Assembly (NCBI RefSeq): GCF_023111095.1
Contig: NZ_JALGYW010000007.1
Location: 1-64,000 of the forward strand
Reading direction: 5' to 3'
From: Maribellus sp. YY47
GTDB lineage: Bacteria; Bacteroidota; Bacteroidia; Bacteroidales; Prolixibacteraceae
Length of the DNA: 64,000 bases
Below the pieces are notes generated by a model. It did no database searches, was not told the DNA's origin, and worked only from the letters and a program-made list of their open reading frames with translations. Below are positions 54,663-63,100 of the stretch, piece by piece. Made by a program: the position numbers and the translations under genes. How positions within the stretch are numbered: the first letter of the stretch is position 1; every line of letters begins with the position of its first letter.

Positions 54663-57356
54663 ATGAAAACCGTTTTATCCGTCTTTGTGGCTGTCATGTT
54701 ATTTTCGTGCAGCCCGCAATCTGTCGATTTTGCACCCGAAAATCTGAAAAGTGAATACCTCGAAAACCCGATAGGAATCGACACAAAAAATCCGCGATTC
54801 ACATGGCAACTGCAGACCAATCAACCAGGAATTTCGCAACAGGCTTACCAGGTGGTTGTGGGGACTGATTCTTCAGCTGTAGTTGATGGTACGGGAGATG
54901 CATGGAACTCGACAGATATTCAGTCGGAAACCATTCCCGTAAAATACGCAGGCGAAGAACTGCTGCCTTTTACAAAGTATTTCTGGAAAGTAAAAGTTCA
55001 GCTTCAGAATGGTAGCTGGACCGCTTATTCAAAAGTTGCCAGTTTCGAAACCGGGATAATGGATCAGTCGAACTGGAAAGGAGACTGGATTTCAGATTCG
55101 TATGATTTTAATATTAAACCGGCTCCGTATTTCAGGAAAGAATTCAAGGTGGAAAAGAAGATCAAATCGGCGCGGGCATACATTGCTGTTGCAGGTTTGT
55201 ATGAACTGTACCTGAATGGTGAAAAAGTGGGCAATCATCGTTTGGACCCGATGTACACCCGTTTCGATCGCCGCACACTTTATGTAACTTACGATGTTAC
55301 CAGAAGTATTTCTGAAGGGAAAAACGCGGTGGGAGTCATTCTCGGAAATGGCTGGTACAATCATCAATCAACTGCTGTTTGGTATTTCGACAAAGCCCCT
55401 TGGCGCGCACGCCCCAAGTTTTGCATGGATTTGAAAATTCAATATGAAGACGGAACGGAAGAAACGCTTTCTACCGATCAGGACTGGAAGACTTCGCTAT
55501 CGCCGGTTATTTTTAACAGCATTTACACCGCAGAACATTACGATGCGCGTTTGGAACAGGCGGGTTGGAACAAAGCAGGTTTTGACGATTCAAAGTGGAG
55601 AGGTTCGATGAAAACCAACGCTCCTTCCAAAAATATTACAGCGCAGGTTTTACATCCGGTCAGAAATGTTACTGAAATTCCCGCAAAGACCGTTACAAAG
55701 TTCAGCGATCATAACTATGTGGTTGATTTTGGACGCAATATGGCCGGCGTAACAAAGCTGAAAATCAAGGAGGCTGCCGGCACAACTGTTCGTTTGAAAC
55801 ATGGAGAACGTCTGTACGACGACGGACATGTGGATATGTCGAACATTGATGTGCATTACCGCCCAACCGATGATTCCGATCCTTTTCAAACCGATATTGT
55901 GATTCTGAGTGGCAACGATGATGTTTTTATGCCAAAATTCAATTACAAAGGATTTCAGTTTGTGGAAGTTACTTCAGATAAACCGATAGAATTTGCGGAA
56001 AAGAATCTGACGGCTTATTTTATGCACAGCGATGTTCCTCCGGTGGGCGAAATTAATTCCTCGAACGAAACGCTGAATAAAACATGGAAGGCGGCCAATT
56101 CATCTTACCTATCGAATTTGTTTGGCTACCCGACCGACTGTCCGCAACGTGAGAAAAACGGCTGGACCGGCGATGCACAGATCAACATTGAAACCGGTTT
56201 GTATAACTTCGATGCAATCACCGTTTACGAAAAATGGATGGCCGATCACCGCGATGAACAGCAACCCAATGGAGTGCTTCCGGCAATTGTTCCGACCGAT
56301 GGCTGGGGATATACCTGGGCAAACGGCCCCGACTGGACCAGTACTATTGCCATTATTCCGTGGAATATTTACCTGTTTTACGGCGACACAAAAATTCTGG
56401 AAGACTGCTATGAAAACATCAAACGCTATGTCGATCATATCAACGACTTGTACCCGACCGGAATTACCGATTGGGGATTGGGCGACTGGGTTCCGGTGAA
56501 ATCAAAAGCCCCGAAAGCGTTTACGTCCACTGCTTATTATTTTGTGGATGCCACCATTCTTGCAAAAACAGCCCGGATTTTAGGTAAACAGGCCGAGGCT
56601 GAAACTTATTTTGCGCTGGCCGATAAAATAAAAAACGCATTGAACAACAAATACCTCGATCGCGAAACCGGAATCTACGGCAACGGGCTTCAAACTGAAT
56701 TGAGTTTTCCGTTGCAGTGGGGTTTGGCCCCGGATGACATGATTGAAAAAGTGGCTGCTAACCTGGCCAAAAGAGTGGAAGCGGATGGCAAACACATCGA
56801 TGTGGGGCTGTTAGGAACAAAAGCTATTTTGAATGCAATGAGCGAAAACGGTTATGCTGATCTGGCTTACGAAGTGGCAGCCCAGGAAACTTTTCCGTCG
56901 TGGGGATGGTGGATCGTAAACGGAGCCACCACGTTTTACGAAAACTGGCCGCTGGATGCAAAAAGCGATATTTCGATGAACCACATCATGTTTGGTGAAA
57001 TCAATGCCTGGTACTATAAGGCTTTGGGCGGAATTTTCCCCGACGAAGAAAAACCCGGCTTCAAAAACGTGATACTAAAACCCAACTTTGTGACGGGGCT
57101 CGATCATTTTGAGGCGAAACACGAAAGTCCGTATGGAGAAGTCGTATCGGCCTGGAAAAAATCGGGAGATGAAGTGGAATACAAAGTGCAAATTCCTGCG
57201 AATAGTTCGGCCACACTTTTTATCAACGCTGCAGAACTTTCCGAAAGCGACAAAGATATTTCGGAAAACAAAAACATTGTGATAGAGCAAAACGATAGCA
57301 GTCAATTGAAAATTCAACTTGCTTCCGGAACTTATTCTTTCAAAATAAAACAGTAA
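54663..57356 (+). CDS. GH78 alpha-L-rhamnosidase lipoprotein (2)
   Basis: An 897-residue lipoprotein (lipobox L-F-S-C16). The domain order is canonical: N-terminal fibronectin-like module, sandwich with G-L-Y-E-L-Y-L-N-G-E-K-V-G, then barrel with D-C-P-Q-R-E-K-N-G-W-T-G-D-A at about 491-504 and a C-terminal beta domain. The Asp/Glu in the R-E-K...D-A block correspond to the catalytic and substrate-binding acids of GH78. It is the closer match to characterised GH78 enzymes of the two GH78 proteins here. Confidence 0.93.
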   Translation: MKTVLSVFVAVMLFSCSPQSVDFAPENLKSEYLENPIGIDTKNPRFTWQLQTNQPGISQQAYQVVVGTDSSAVVDGTGDAWNSTDIQSETIPVKYAGEELLPFTKYFWKVKVQLQNGSWTAYSKVASFETGIMDQSNWKGDWISDSYDFNIKPAPYFRKEFKVEKKIKSARAYIAVAGLYELYLNGEKVGNHRLDPMYTRFDRRTLYVTYDVTRSISEGKNAVGVILGNGWYNHQSTAVWYFDKAPWRARPKFCMDLKIQYEDGTEETLSTDQDWKTSLSPVIFNSIYTAEHYDARLEQAGWNKAGFDDSKWRGSMKTNAPSKNITAQVLHPVRNVTEIPAKTVTKFSDHNYVVDFGRNMAGVTKLKIKEAAGTTVRLKHGERLYDDGHVDMSNIDVHYRPTDDSDPFQTDIVILSGNDDVFMPKFNYKGFQFVEVTSDKPIEFAEKNLTAYFMHSDVPPVGEINSSNETLNKTWKAANSSYLSNLFGYPTDCPQREKNGWTGDAQINIETGLYNFDAITVYEKWMADHRDEQQPNGVLPAIVPTDGWGYTWANGPDWTSTIAIIPWNIYLFYGDTKILEDCYENIKRYVDHINDLYPTGITDWGLGDWVPVKSKAPKAFTSTAYYFVDATILAKTARILGKQAEAETYFALADKIKNALNNKYLDRETGIYGNGLQTELSFPLQWGLAPDDMIEKVAANLAKRVEADGKHIDVGLLGTKAILNAMSENGYADLAYEVAAQETFPSWGWWIVNGATTFYENWPLDAKSDISMNHIMFGEINAWYYKALGGIFPDEEKPGFKNVILKPNFVTGLDHFEAKHESPYGEVVSAWKKSGDEVEYKVQIPANSSATLFINAAELSESDKDISENKNIVIEQNDSSQLKIQLASGTYSFKIKQ

Positions 57357-57412
57357 AGAATCGGAAAAAAGCAGGTCTGTTCAAAAGCCTGTCAAATAAA
57401 ATAACTTATAAG

Positions 57413-59101
57413 ATGAACAAAGCAGGAGTTTTTATCGGATCGTTACTGAGCATCGTAATGCTTGTTTCGTGTTCGGCACCCCAGCCAAAAGAGACGGTTC
57501 AGGCATCGGAGAATGACAAACCAAAGATCGTTAACATCATCAATTTTATTCGTTTGCTGGAGCCCCGGAGCGAAGAAATCACCGAAGATGTGCTTTATCA
57601 AACCGTGGTAAAACAGGTGGAGATGATGCAAAAATACCGGCTTGGAGGGACATTTTTGCTGCAATACGATGCTTTGCTTGATTCCCGTTATCAGACTCTT
57701 TTAAAAAGTCTTCCCGATAGCTCATTCGAAATAGGTGGATGGTTTGAAATTCCGCAGCCGCTGGTTGAAAATGCAGGAATGAAATGGCGCGGACGTTATC
57801 CGTGGGATTGGCATGCCGATGTTGGTTTTGCCACCGGTTACACACCCGAGGAGCGCGAAAATCTGGTGGATGTTTACATGGAAGATTTCAAAAAGATTCT
57901 TGGCTACTACCCCAAATCGATGGGTTGCTGGTTTATCGATGCACACTCGCTGAAATACATGTACGATAAATATGGAATTGTTGCCTCGTGCAATTGCAAA
58001 GACCAGGTGGGAACCGATGGTTACACGATGTGGGGTGGTTACTGGAGTCAGGCTTATTATGCAAGTGCAAAGAATGCCTATATGCCGGCACAAAACGCCG
58101 AAAACCAGATTCCGGTACCTATTTTCCGCATGCTGGGAAGCGATCCGATCCATCAGTACGACAATGGTTTGGGGACGAGTCATCAGGGAGTTGTGTCGTT
58201 GGAGCCGGTTTATACCGGAGGTGGCGGCGATTCAACCTGGGTAAACTGGTATTTTAAACATTTTGTTGAAGGAGAATGCCTTGAATTTGCCTACGTGCAG
58301 ACCGGACAGGAAAACTCTTTTACCTGGGGCAGCATGAAAAAAGGTTTTGAAATTCAGATTCCGTTAATTGCTCAATTGAGGGACGAGCATAAAATAAAGG
58401 TGGAAACACTTGCCGAGTCGGGAGAATGGTTTAGTAGGAAATACAAAACCACCCCGGCAACGTCTGTAACTGTTTTGGAAGATGTACCCGGCAGCAACCA
58501 GAAAACGGTGTGGTTCAACAGCCGGTTTTACCGCGCCAACCTGAACTGGGACAAAGGAACACTTCGTTTCCGAGATGTACATCTTTTTGACGAAAACCTG
58601 GCTTCGAAATATCTTACTGAAAGGGGAACTTCAACGCAGTGTATTTATTATACGCTTCCGTTTGTAGACGGATATTTCTGGAGTTCACGTAAAACAACAG
58701 CCGGTTTGTGGTTTAAAGCTGAAAAAGACGGGAAAGAGATTCTTTTAAAAGGCGCGGAGCTTTCAACAGCTCATTCAGAAAACGAAACGTTAAACGTGGT
58801 TTGGAAACTGGACGACGGATCAGGCACTTTTACGATCAGTCTGGACGAAAACAATACGAAAGTGACTTTTGATGGCGACAGCGACCTTAAGTGGTATTTG
58901 ACCCTGGATGTGGCTGAAAATGCAGAGCTTCCTTTTACTTCGGTGGAAGCACAAAACGCGAAGATGAACTTTGAAAATATCGATTACAAAGTAGAAGCCG
59001 GAAGAGGGAACTTTGTTGTTCACGCAGCAAGCAAGGTTTTCCGCATTCTTCCCGATAAAAATGAGGTGGTATTAAATTTTTCGGACCGGGCAGTGGATTA
59101 A
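57413..59101 (+). CDS. Unrecognised 562-residue lipoprotein
   Basis: A lipoprotein (signal ends L-V-S-C20). I do not recognise the family. The N-terminal half (about 35-330) has the rhythm of an alpha/beta barrel: I-N-F-I-R at an opening strand, G-T-F-L-L-Q-Y-D-A-L-L, I-G-G-W-F-E-I, and M-G-C-W-F-I-D-A-H-S-L-K-Y-M, with conserved-looking acidic and His residues (W-H-A-D, I-D-A-H). That is reminiscent of GH57/GH38-like or NodB-related barrels, but no catalytic motif is secure. The C-terminal ~200 residues look like a beta-sandwich. It is the last gene of the rhamnosidase cluster, 56 bp after GH78(2), so a new glycan-active enzyme is plausible. Confidence 0.75.
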   Translation: MNKAGVFIGSLLSIVMLVSCSAPQPKETVQASENDKPKIVNIINFIRLLEPRSEEITEDVLYQTVVKQVEMMQKYRLGGTFLLQYDALLDSRYQTLLKSLPDSSFEIGGWFEIPQPLVENAGMKWRGRYPWDWHADVGFATGYTPEERENLVDVYMEDFKKILGYYPKSMGCWFIDAHSLKYMYDKYGIVASCNCKDQVGTDGYTMWGGYWSQAYYASAKNAYMPAQNAENQIPVPIFRMLGSDPIHQYDNGLGTSHQGVVSLEPVYTGGGGDSTWVNWYFKHFVEGECLEFAYVQTGQENSFTWGSMKKGFEIQIPLIAQLRDEHKIKVETLAESGEWFSRKYKTTPATSVTVLEDVPGSNQKTVWFNSRFYRANLNWDKGTLRFRDVHLFDENLASKYLTERGTSTQCIYYTLPFVDGYFWSSRKTTAGLWFKAEKDGKEILLKGAELSTAHSENETLNVVWKLDDGSGTFTISLDENNTKVTFDGDSDLKWYLTLDVAENAELPFTSVEAQNAKMNFENIDYKVEAGRGNFVVHAASKVFRILPDKNEVVLNFSDRAVD

Positions 59102-59196
59102 GCAATGGCCTCGTAATGAGAATAAAGAAAGCAAATGGGATGGCAGTTGGTTTTCCCATTTTTTTTATTCAGTCGGAAGTGTTTGTTAAAAAGAAA

Positions 59197-59334
59197 GAGG
59201 GTGGCCAAAAAAAGATAAAATCACCCTCTCGCAAAGACGCGCAAGAAACGCAAAGGTCGCAGATTGCTATTTTTCATGTTCTGTGTGCGCGTTCTTTTGA
59301 GAATACCCTGGCGTGAAATTTTTTGGCCACCCTC
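59197..59334. repeat. 138-bp element bounded by 16-bp inverted repeats
   Basis: GAGGGTGGCCAAAAAA (59197-59212) and its exact complement (59319-59334) enclose 106 bp with GCAAAG/GCAAG/GCAAAGG reiterations near 59231-59256. A second internal CACCCTC (59223-59229) can pair alternatively with the left arm. The element lies between convergent genes and may be a MITE or REP-like repeat that also ends transcription. Confidence 0.6.
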
Positions 59335-59385
59335 CTGTGAATTATAGTATTCGAATGAATCGACTTTGCGGTCGATCATTTTTGT

Positions 59386-60465
59386 CTATTTCCCGGTAAG
59401 GCTTTTAATTAAATCAACTTCCTCCTGTTTGTAGGGTGTTCCGTCGGGATGAAAAACTTCATGAAACCAAAGTTCCGGTTCCGATCCGTCAGGAATAGGT
59501 TCGTCCCAGGCATATTTGGTGTTCGATTTGCCGGCTACCAGTCCCCAGTTTATGGCAGCGATATTTTCGTTCTTTAGAATCGGCATGATGTTCGTAAACA
59601 GACTGTTGTTACGGCGTGCCATGTACTCGGTGCAAACGAGCGGACGACCGTAGGTTTTCAAGGTGTCGATGGCAGCCTGATGTTGCTCCGGCCCTTCGTA
59701 ATTGTGGTAGGTGATAATATCGGAGTTTTCGAGTTGAAACTTATTTAAGTCGGTTAACGACGCTTTCCACACGCCTGCCGACAGTGGCTGAGAAGGGCGG
59801 ATTTCCCATCCCCATTCGAAAACTTTCTTCAGAAGTGGCATCGATTTGTTGTCGTATCCCGAATTGCCCGGCTCGTTGTAAAGATCCCACAGTGCGATGC
59901 GTTTGTCGTCTTTGAAGGTTGATAAAACATCTTTTACATATGTTTCGAGCGTGGTCATCAGCGTTGAATCCCGGTGTAACAGGTCACCCGGATCGCGCAC
60001 CCATCCCGAATTGTGAACACCAGGTTTCGGTTCGGGTTGTTTGCCGGCCTCGTACTCCGGATTCCAACAGTCGTCGAAAAAAACAAAAATGGTTTTTATC
60101 CCATGGCTGTTGGCTATGTCAAGGTATTTGTCCATGCGGCTTTTAAAGCCTTCCTGGTCCACTTCCCAGGCAACATGGTGCAGGTAAACACGCATGCAGT
60201 TCAGACCAATGTCTTCGGCCCAGCCTAATTCGCGGTCAATGGTTTCCGGGTCAAAGGTTTCGGCTTGCCAGTTTTCCAACTGGTTAATGGCCGTACTCGG
60301 ATTAAAGTTGCAACCCCGTAACCAACCGTTTTCAGTCTGCCAGTTTTGAGCTTGTTCTGCCGTCCATTTTTTTGAAATCGTTTCCTTTTGGGGTGTCGCA
60401 TTCTGGCAGCTTGTGAAAGCAAATAAAGCCGCCATTACAATCAAGTAAATCGGGTTGTTTTTCAT
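59386..60465 (-). CDS. GH5-like (clan A) glycoside hydrolase lipoprotein
   Basis: A 359-residue lipoprotein (lipobox F-T-S-C20) with a clan GH-A barrel. General acid/base Glu198 lies in W-D-L-Y-N-E-P, and nucleophile Glu280 in L-V-C-T-E-Y. The R-V-Y-L-H-H-V-A-W region near residue 92 and I-F-V-F-F-D-D-C-W-N fit the barrel. It is often annotated as 1,4-beta-xylanase or cellulase in this form, but the substrate is unset. It is oriented against the rhamnosidase cluster. Confidence 0.88.
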   Translation of the reverse strand: MKNNPIYLIVMAALFAFTSCQNATPQKETISKKWTAEQAQNWQTENGWLRGCNFNPSTAINQLENWQAETFDPETIDRELGWAEDIGLNCMRVYLHHVAWEVDQEGFKSRMDKYLDIANSHGIKTIFVFFDDCWNPEYEAGKQPEPKPGVHNSGWVRDPGDLLHRDSTLMTTLETYVKDVLSTFKDDKRIALWDLYNEPGNSGYDNKSMPLLKKVFEWGWEIRPSQPLSAGVWKASLTDLNKFQLENSDIITYHNYEGPEQHQAAIDTLKTYGRPLVCTEYMARRNNSLFTNIMPILKNENIAAINWGLVAGKSNTKYAWDEPIPDGSEPELWFHEVFHPDGTPYKQEEVDLIKSLTGK

Positions 60466-60621
60466 TTTGTTAAGGTTATTTGTGAAATATGATATCCGTA
60501 TCGGTAAAGGTTTAGCTTGTTTGCCGTAAAGATAAAAACGAAATCCGAAATTGCATTCTCTTTTTATTTCGATAAAGGGTACAGGCGTTATTGCTGAAAG
60601 CGAACAATCAGAAATACGCTG

Positions 60622-61473
60622 TTATTTAAGAATCACAATTCCATTGGCGACGGTGCGTGCGCCTTCGTGGTCAAAAAGCTTGTTATCCGAAGGATAATTC
60701 ACAACTCCCTCTTCTTGCAGCCATAGTGTGGTAGAACCTCCCCCATCCAGATTCATGGCATTTTTGCAGTTCAACGCTTCCATTAAAATACCAAGTTCTT
60801 TCATAGATAGCCCAACAGCTTTGTCTTTGTGTCTTCCGTCAGCCGTCACCAGTAACAACTGATAATCAGGTGTGATTCCAACTGCCGAGCGAGGATGCTT
60901 AGTGGTATTAAAGGCAACAGAATCCGGTTCAACTAATTTCCCATCTTTTATCAGCATGGGCCCCGAAACCATGATGTCTTCGAAAGCAGGGTGCCAATTC
61001 CCCCATTCCTCTTTGGGAAATTCCACAACACGAACAGAATCTCCGACTACAAAAGCCGCTTCCCGAATCATTGCCCCGGCTTCGGGATTGGGCGGCGTTA
61101 TTATTGTATCATCCACTTTTAGAAACACCACCGATCCCCCTTTTTTCATGTCGAAAAATGTTCCGTTTATGGCAGCCAAGGCATCTTTATCTTCAGCCAT
61201 CTCACTCAAAAGAACGCGTGCAGAATCGGAATAAACCATTGACACATCGTAGCGGTGTTTTCTCAGGTCTATCTTAACAACATTAATACTCTGCGGCTCC
61301 CCGAACAGTTCACCGCTTTTTAACTGATACCACGTAATTTGTTTGTTTACCTTCTCCTTCGACCAATCTTTTGGCGAGAAAGATTTCTCACTTAATCCGG
61401 TTTGCAGCTCCTGCGAAAAAGCAGTTCCGCAAACAACAACCAACACCAGCCAAAGCAGTATTTTATTTTTCAT
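60622..61473 (-). CDS. Phosphodiester glycosidase (NAGPA) domain protein
   Basis: A 283-residue exported protein (signal M-K-N-K-I-L-L-W-L-V-L-V-V-V-C-G-T-A-F-S). The open frame continues 35 codons upstream, but only this Met (61471-61473) gives a signal peptide. The NAGPA/EpsL-like domain shows A-I-N-G-T-F-F-D near the middle, R-S-A-V-G-I-T, and the terminal N-L-D-G-G-G-S-T-T-L block. Members cleave N-acetylglucosamine phosphodiesters or act in exopolysaccharide turnover; function here is unknown. Confidence 0.9.
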   Translation of the reverse strand: MKNKILLWLVLVVVCGTAFSQELQTGLSEKSFSPKDWSKEKVNKQITWYQLKSGELFGEPQSINVVKIDLRKHRYDVSMVYSDSARVLLSEMAEDKDALAAINGTFFDMKKGGSVVFLKVDDTIITPPNPEAGAMIREAAFVVGDSVRVVEFPKEEWGNWHPAFEDIMVSGPMLIKDGKLVEPDSVAFNTTKHPRSAVGITPDYQLLLVTADGRHKDKAVGLSMKELGILMEALNCKNAMNLDGGGSTTLWLQEEGVVNYPSDNKLFDHEGARTVANGIVILK

Positions 61474-61706
61474 GATCTGTTCTCTTTCTATTTCGTAATG
61501 CAAGCAGTTTTTCGGATATCTGAATTCCCATATCCCTTTATTCGGCTTAGAAGTTATACCCCCAAACGCAAAAAACAACTTATGTTATGTTAAAATTTTC
61601 ACCTTTGCTGTACAGAACAATTCCACGTTAAGGAATAGGTTAAATACCGAAACAATTTTCCGATGAATATTTTTGATAAAAGAACAATTTATTTTCAGAG
61701 TTTTCT

Positions 61707-61714
61707 TATTTTTG
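61707..61714 (+). promoter_or_regulatory. -7 promoter box (TATTTTTG) of tRNA-Gln (CUG)
   Basis: Perfect TAnnTTTG box 9 bp upstream of the tRNA; no convincing -33 element. Confidence 0.65.
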
Positions 61715-61723
61715 CAGCCACAT

Positions 61724-61796
61724 TGACCTGTGGTGTAACTGGCAACACGTCTGACTCTGGATCAGAAGAGTCCAGGTTCGAGCCCTGGCAGGTCAA
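61724..61796 (+). tRNA. tRNA-Gln (CUG)
   Basis: 73 nt. It equals the tRNA-Gln (UUG) gene outside three positions of the anticodon loop (CTCTGGA instead of TTTTGGT). CCA is not encoded, unlike in that gene. Confidence 0.97.
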
Positions 61797-61806
61797 CTAA
61801 AAAATA

Positions 61807-61844
61807 AAAAAGCCTGTTAATTTTTCAATTAACAGGCTTTTTTA
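61807..61844 (+). terminator. Terminator of tRNA-Gln (CUG)
   Basis: Perfect 17-bp stem: the left arm (61807-61823, AAAAAAGCCTGTTAATT) pairs with the right arm (61828-61844) around TTTC. Confidence 0.9.
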
Positions 61845-62437
61845 TTTTTTGCTTGTAAATGATAATTGAGAGGTGTCGCCGTATACTTAAATAGCTATGC
61901 ACCGCCCACCAATCTCCTACATAAATAAATTCTCGTTTGGGCCGAATCAAAATTGCGTTACGAAATATATAATCAATCTAAATTCTGAAGCAATAAGATG
62001 TAAACTAAAAAATAAGTGCTAAAAACACACTCAATAACCCACTATATATCAGTAACTAAAAAGCCATTACAGACATTCTACCCAAAGATTTAAAGTTGAA
62101 TCAAATCATTATAAGAGTCATATTTTTATAAAGAATGACTATCTTCATCGCCAACTAAACCTGACAAAATGGAGAATCAAACGTAAAAATTAGATTCCTA
62201 TTCACTTCCCCTTGTCAGTACTAAAGTTTTATAAATTAGTAGTACAGCTACTGTTGTTGGAGTTTTATTATCAATATTGCCAACAAAATTTATAAAAAAG
62301 ATTTTTTAAAGAATTTGCTGATATTAAAGATCAAAGTAAAAAGATACTTACAGTAATCTAAAAATTTGGATTCGGGTAAGAACGCAATTAAAAACGTTTC
62401 TGGATTTTAAACCATTAGTTTTAAATGAATATTTAGA
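61845..62437. other. AT-rich gene-free stretch before the ECF sigma gene
   Basis: 593 bp without a convincing coding frame; only very short open frames occur on either strand. It is visibly richer in A and T than the flanks. No perfect TAnnTTTG box was found near 62438. No repeat of the tRNA-Gln 3' end was seen, so an integration boundary is not supported. Confidence 0.5.
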
Positions 62438-62995
62438 ATGAACAATTCAGATCGACTTATTTTAAACGAATTACAAAAGCACAACAAAAAAGTTTTTGAG
62501 GCTATTTTTTACGAATATCATCAGGCATTGTTGAGATTTGCTGAACGTATTGTGTTTAATAAGGATGTGTGCGAAGACATTGTTCAGTCGGTATTTATCT
62601 CTTTATGGGAAAACGCAGGTTCCGTAGAAATTCAGAAATCTTTAAAATCGTGGCTATACCAGGCAGTCCGCTACAAGGGGCTAACCTATCTCAGGAACAT
62701 GAATATCTATGATAAGCATAAGCTAATTTATCTGGAATACGAGATTTCAGAGCTTATCGAGTCCGAGGCGCAAGATCCTTCGGAACTAACAAAAAAAATT
62801 AATATTGCTATTGAGACACTCCCATCCGAAATGCAAAAAATATTTCGCATGAAATATCTTGACGGGTTAAAAGTCAGGGAAATTGCTGAACAGTTCAATA
62901 TCTCGGAGAACACAGTAAAAACACAGTTAATGCGCGCCAAAACCAGCCTTCGCGAGGTACTTTCCAAAGTTTCATTTATATACTTCTACTTCTAA
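62438..62995 (+). CDS. RNA polymerase sigma-70 factor, ECF (FecI-like)
   Basis: A 185-residue sigma factor. Region 2 (about 15-85) includes F-Y-E-Y-H-Q-A-L-L-R-F-A, D-V-C-E-D-I-V-Q-S-V-F-I-S-L-W and S-W-L-Y-Q-A-V-R. Region 4 (about 120-175) includes L-P-S-E-M-Q-K-I-F-R-M-K-Y and the HTH V-R-E-I-A-E-Q-F-N-I-S-E-N-T-V-K-T. It is paired with the FecR-like anti-sigma gene starting 105 bp downstream. Such pairs in Bacteroidota respond to a SusC-type TonB receptor and switch on glycan-utilisation loci. Confidence 0.95.
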   Translation: MNNSDRLILNELQKHNKKVFEAIFYEYHQALLRFAERIVFNKDVCEDIVQSVFISLWENAGSVEIQKSLKSWLYQAVRYKGLTYLRNMNIYDKHKLIYLEYEISELIESEAQDPSELTKKINIAIETLPSEMQKIFRMKYLDGLKVREIAEQFNISENTVKTQLMRAKTSLREVLSKVSFIYFYF

Positions 62996-63100
62996 CAGAT
63001 TTTTTTCTCCGTGTTTGTCACCCATTTTGTCTTCTCGCGAGACATAGGATTAAACATCTCTGCAAAAGGTGTTTGATACAATTTGCGACAAACCAAATTA

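Noticed and set aside
59230-59262. GCAAAG reiterations as a CRISPR-like array
   Set aside because: Units are under 12 bp, irregular and without spacers; no cas gene is in the window.
61724-62437. tRNA-Gln (CUG) as the attachment site of an integrated element
   Set aside because: No integrase gene and no downstream copy of the tRNA 3' end were found before the window edge.
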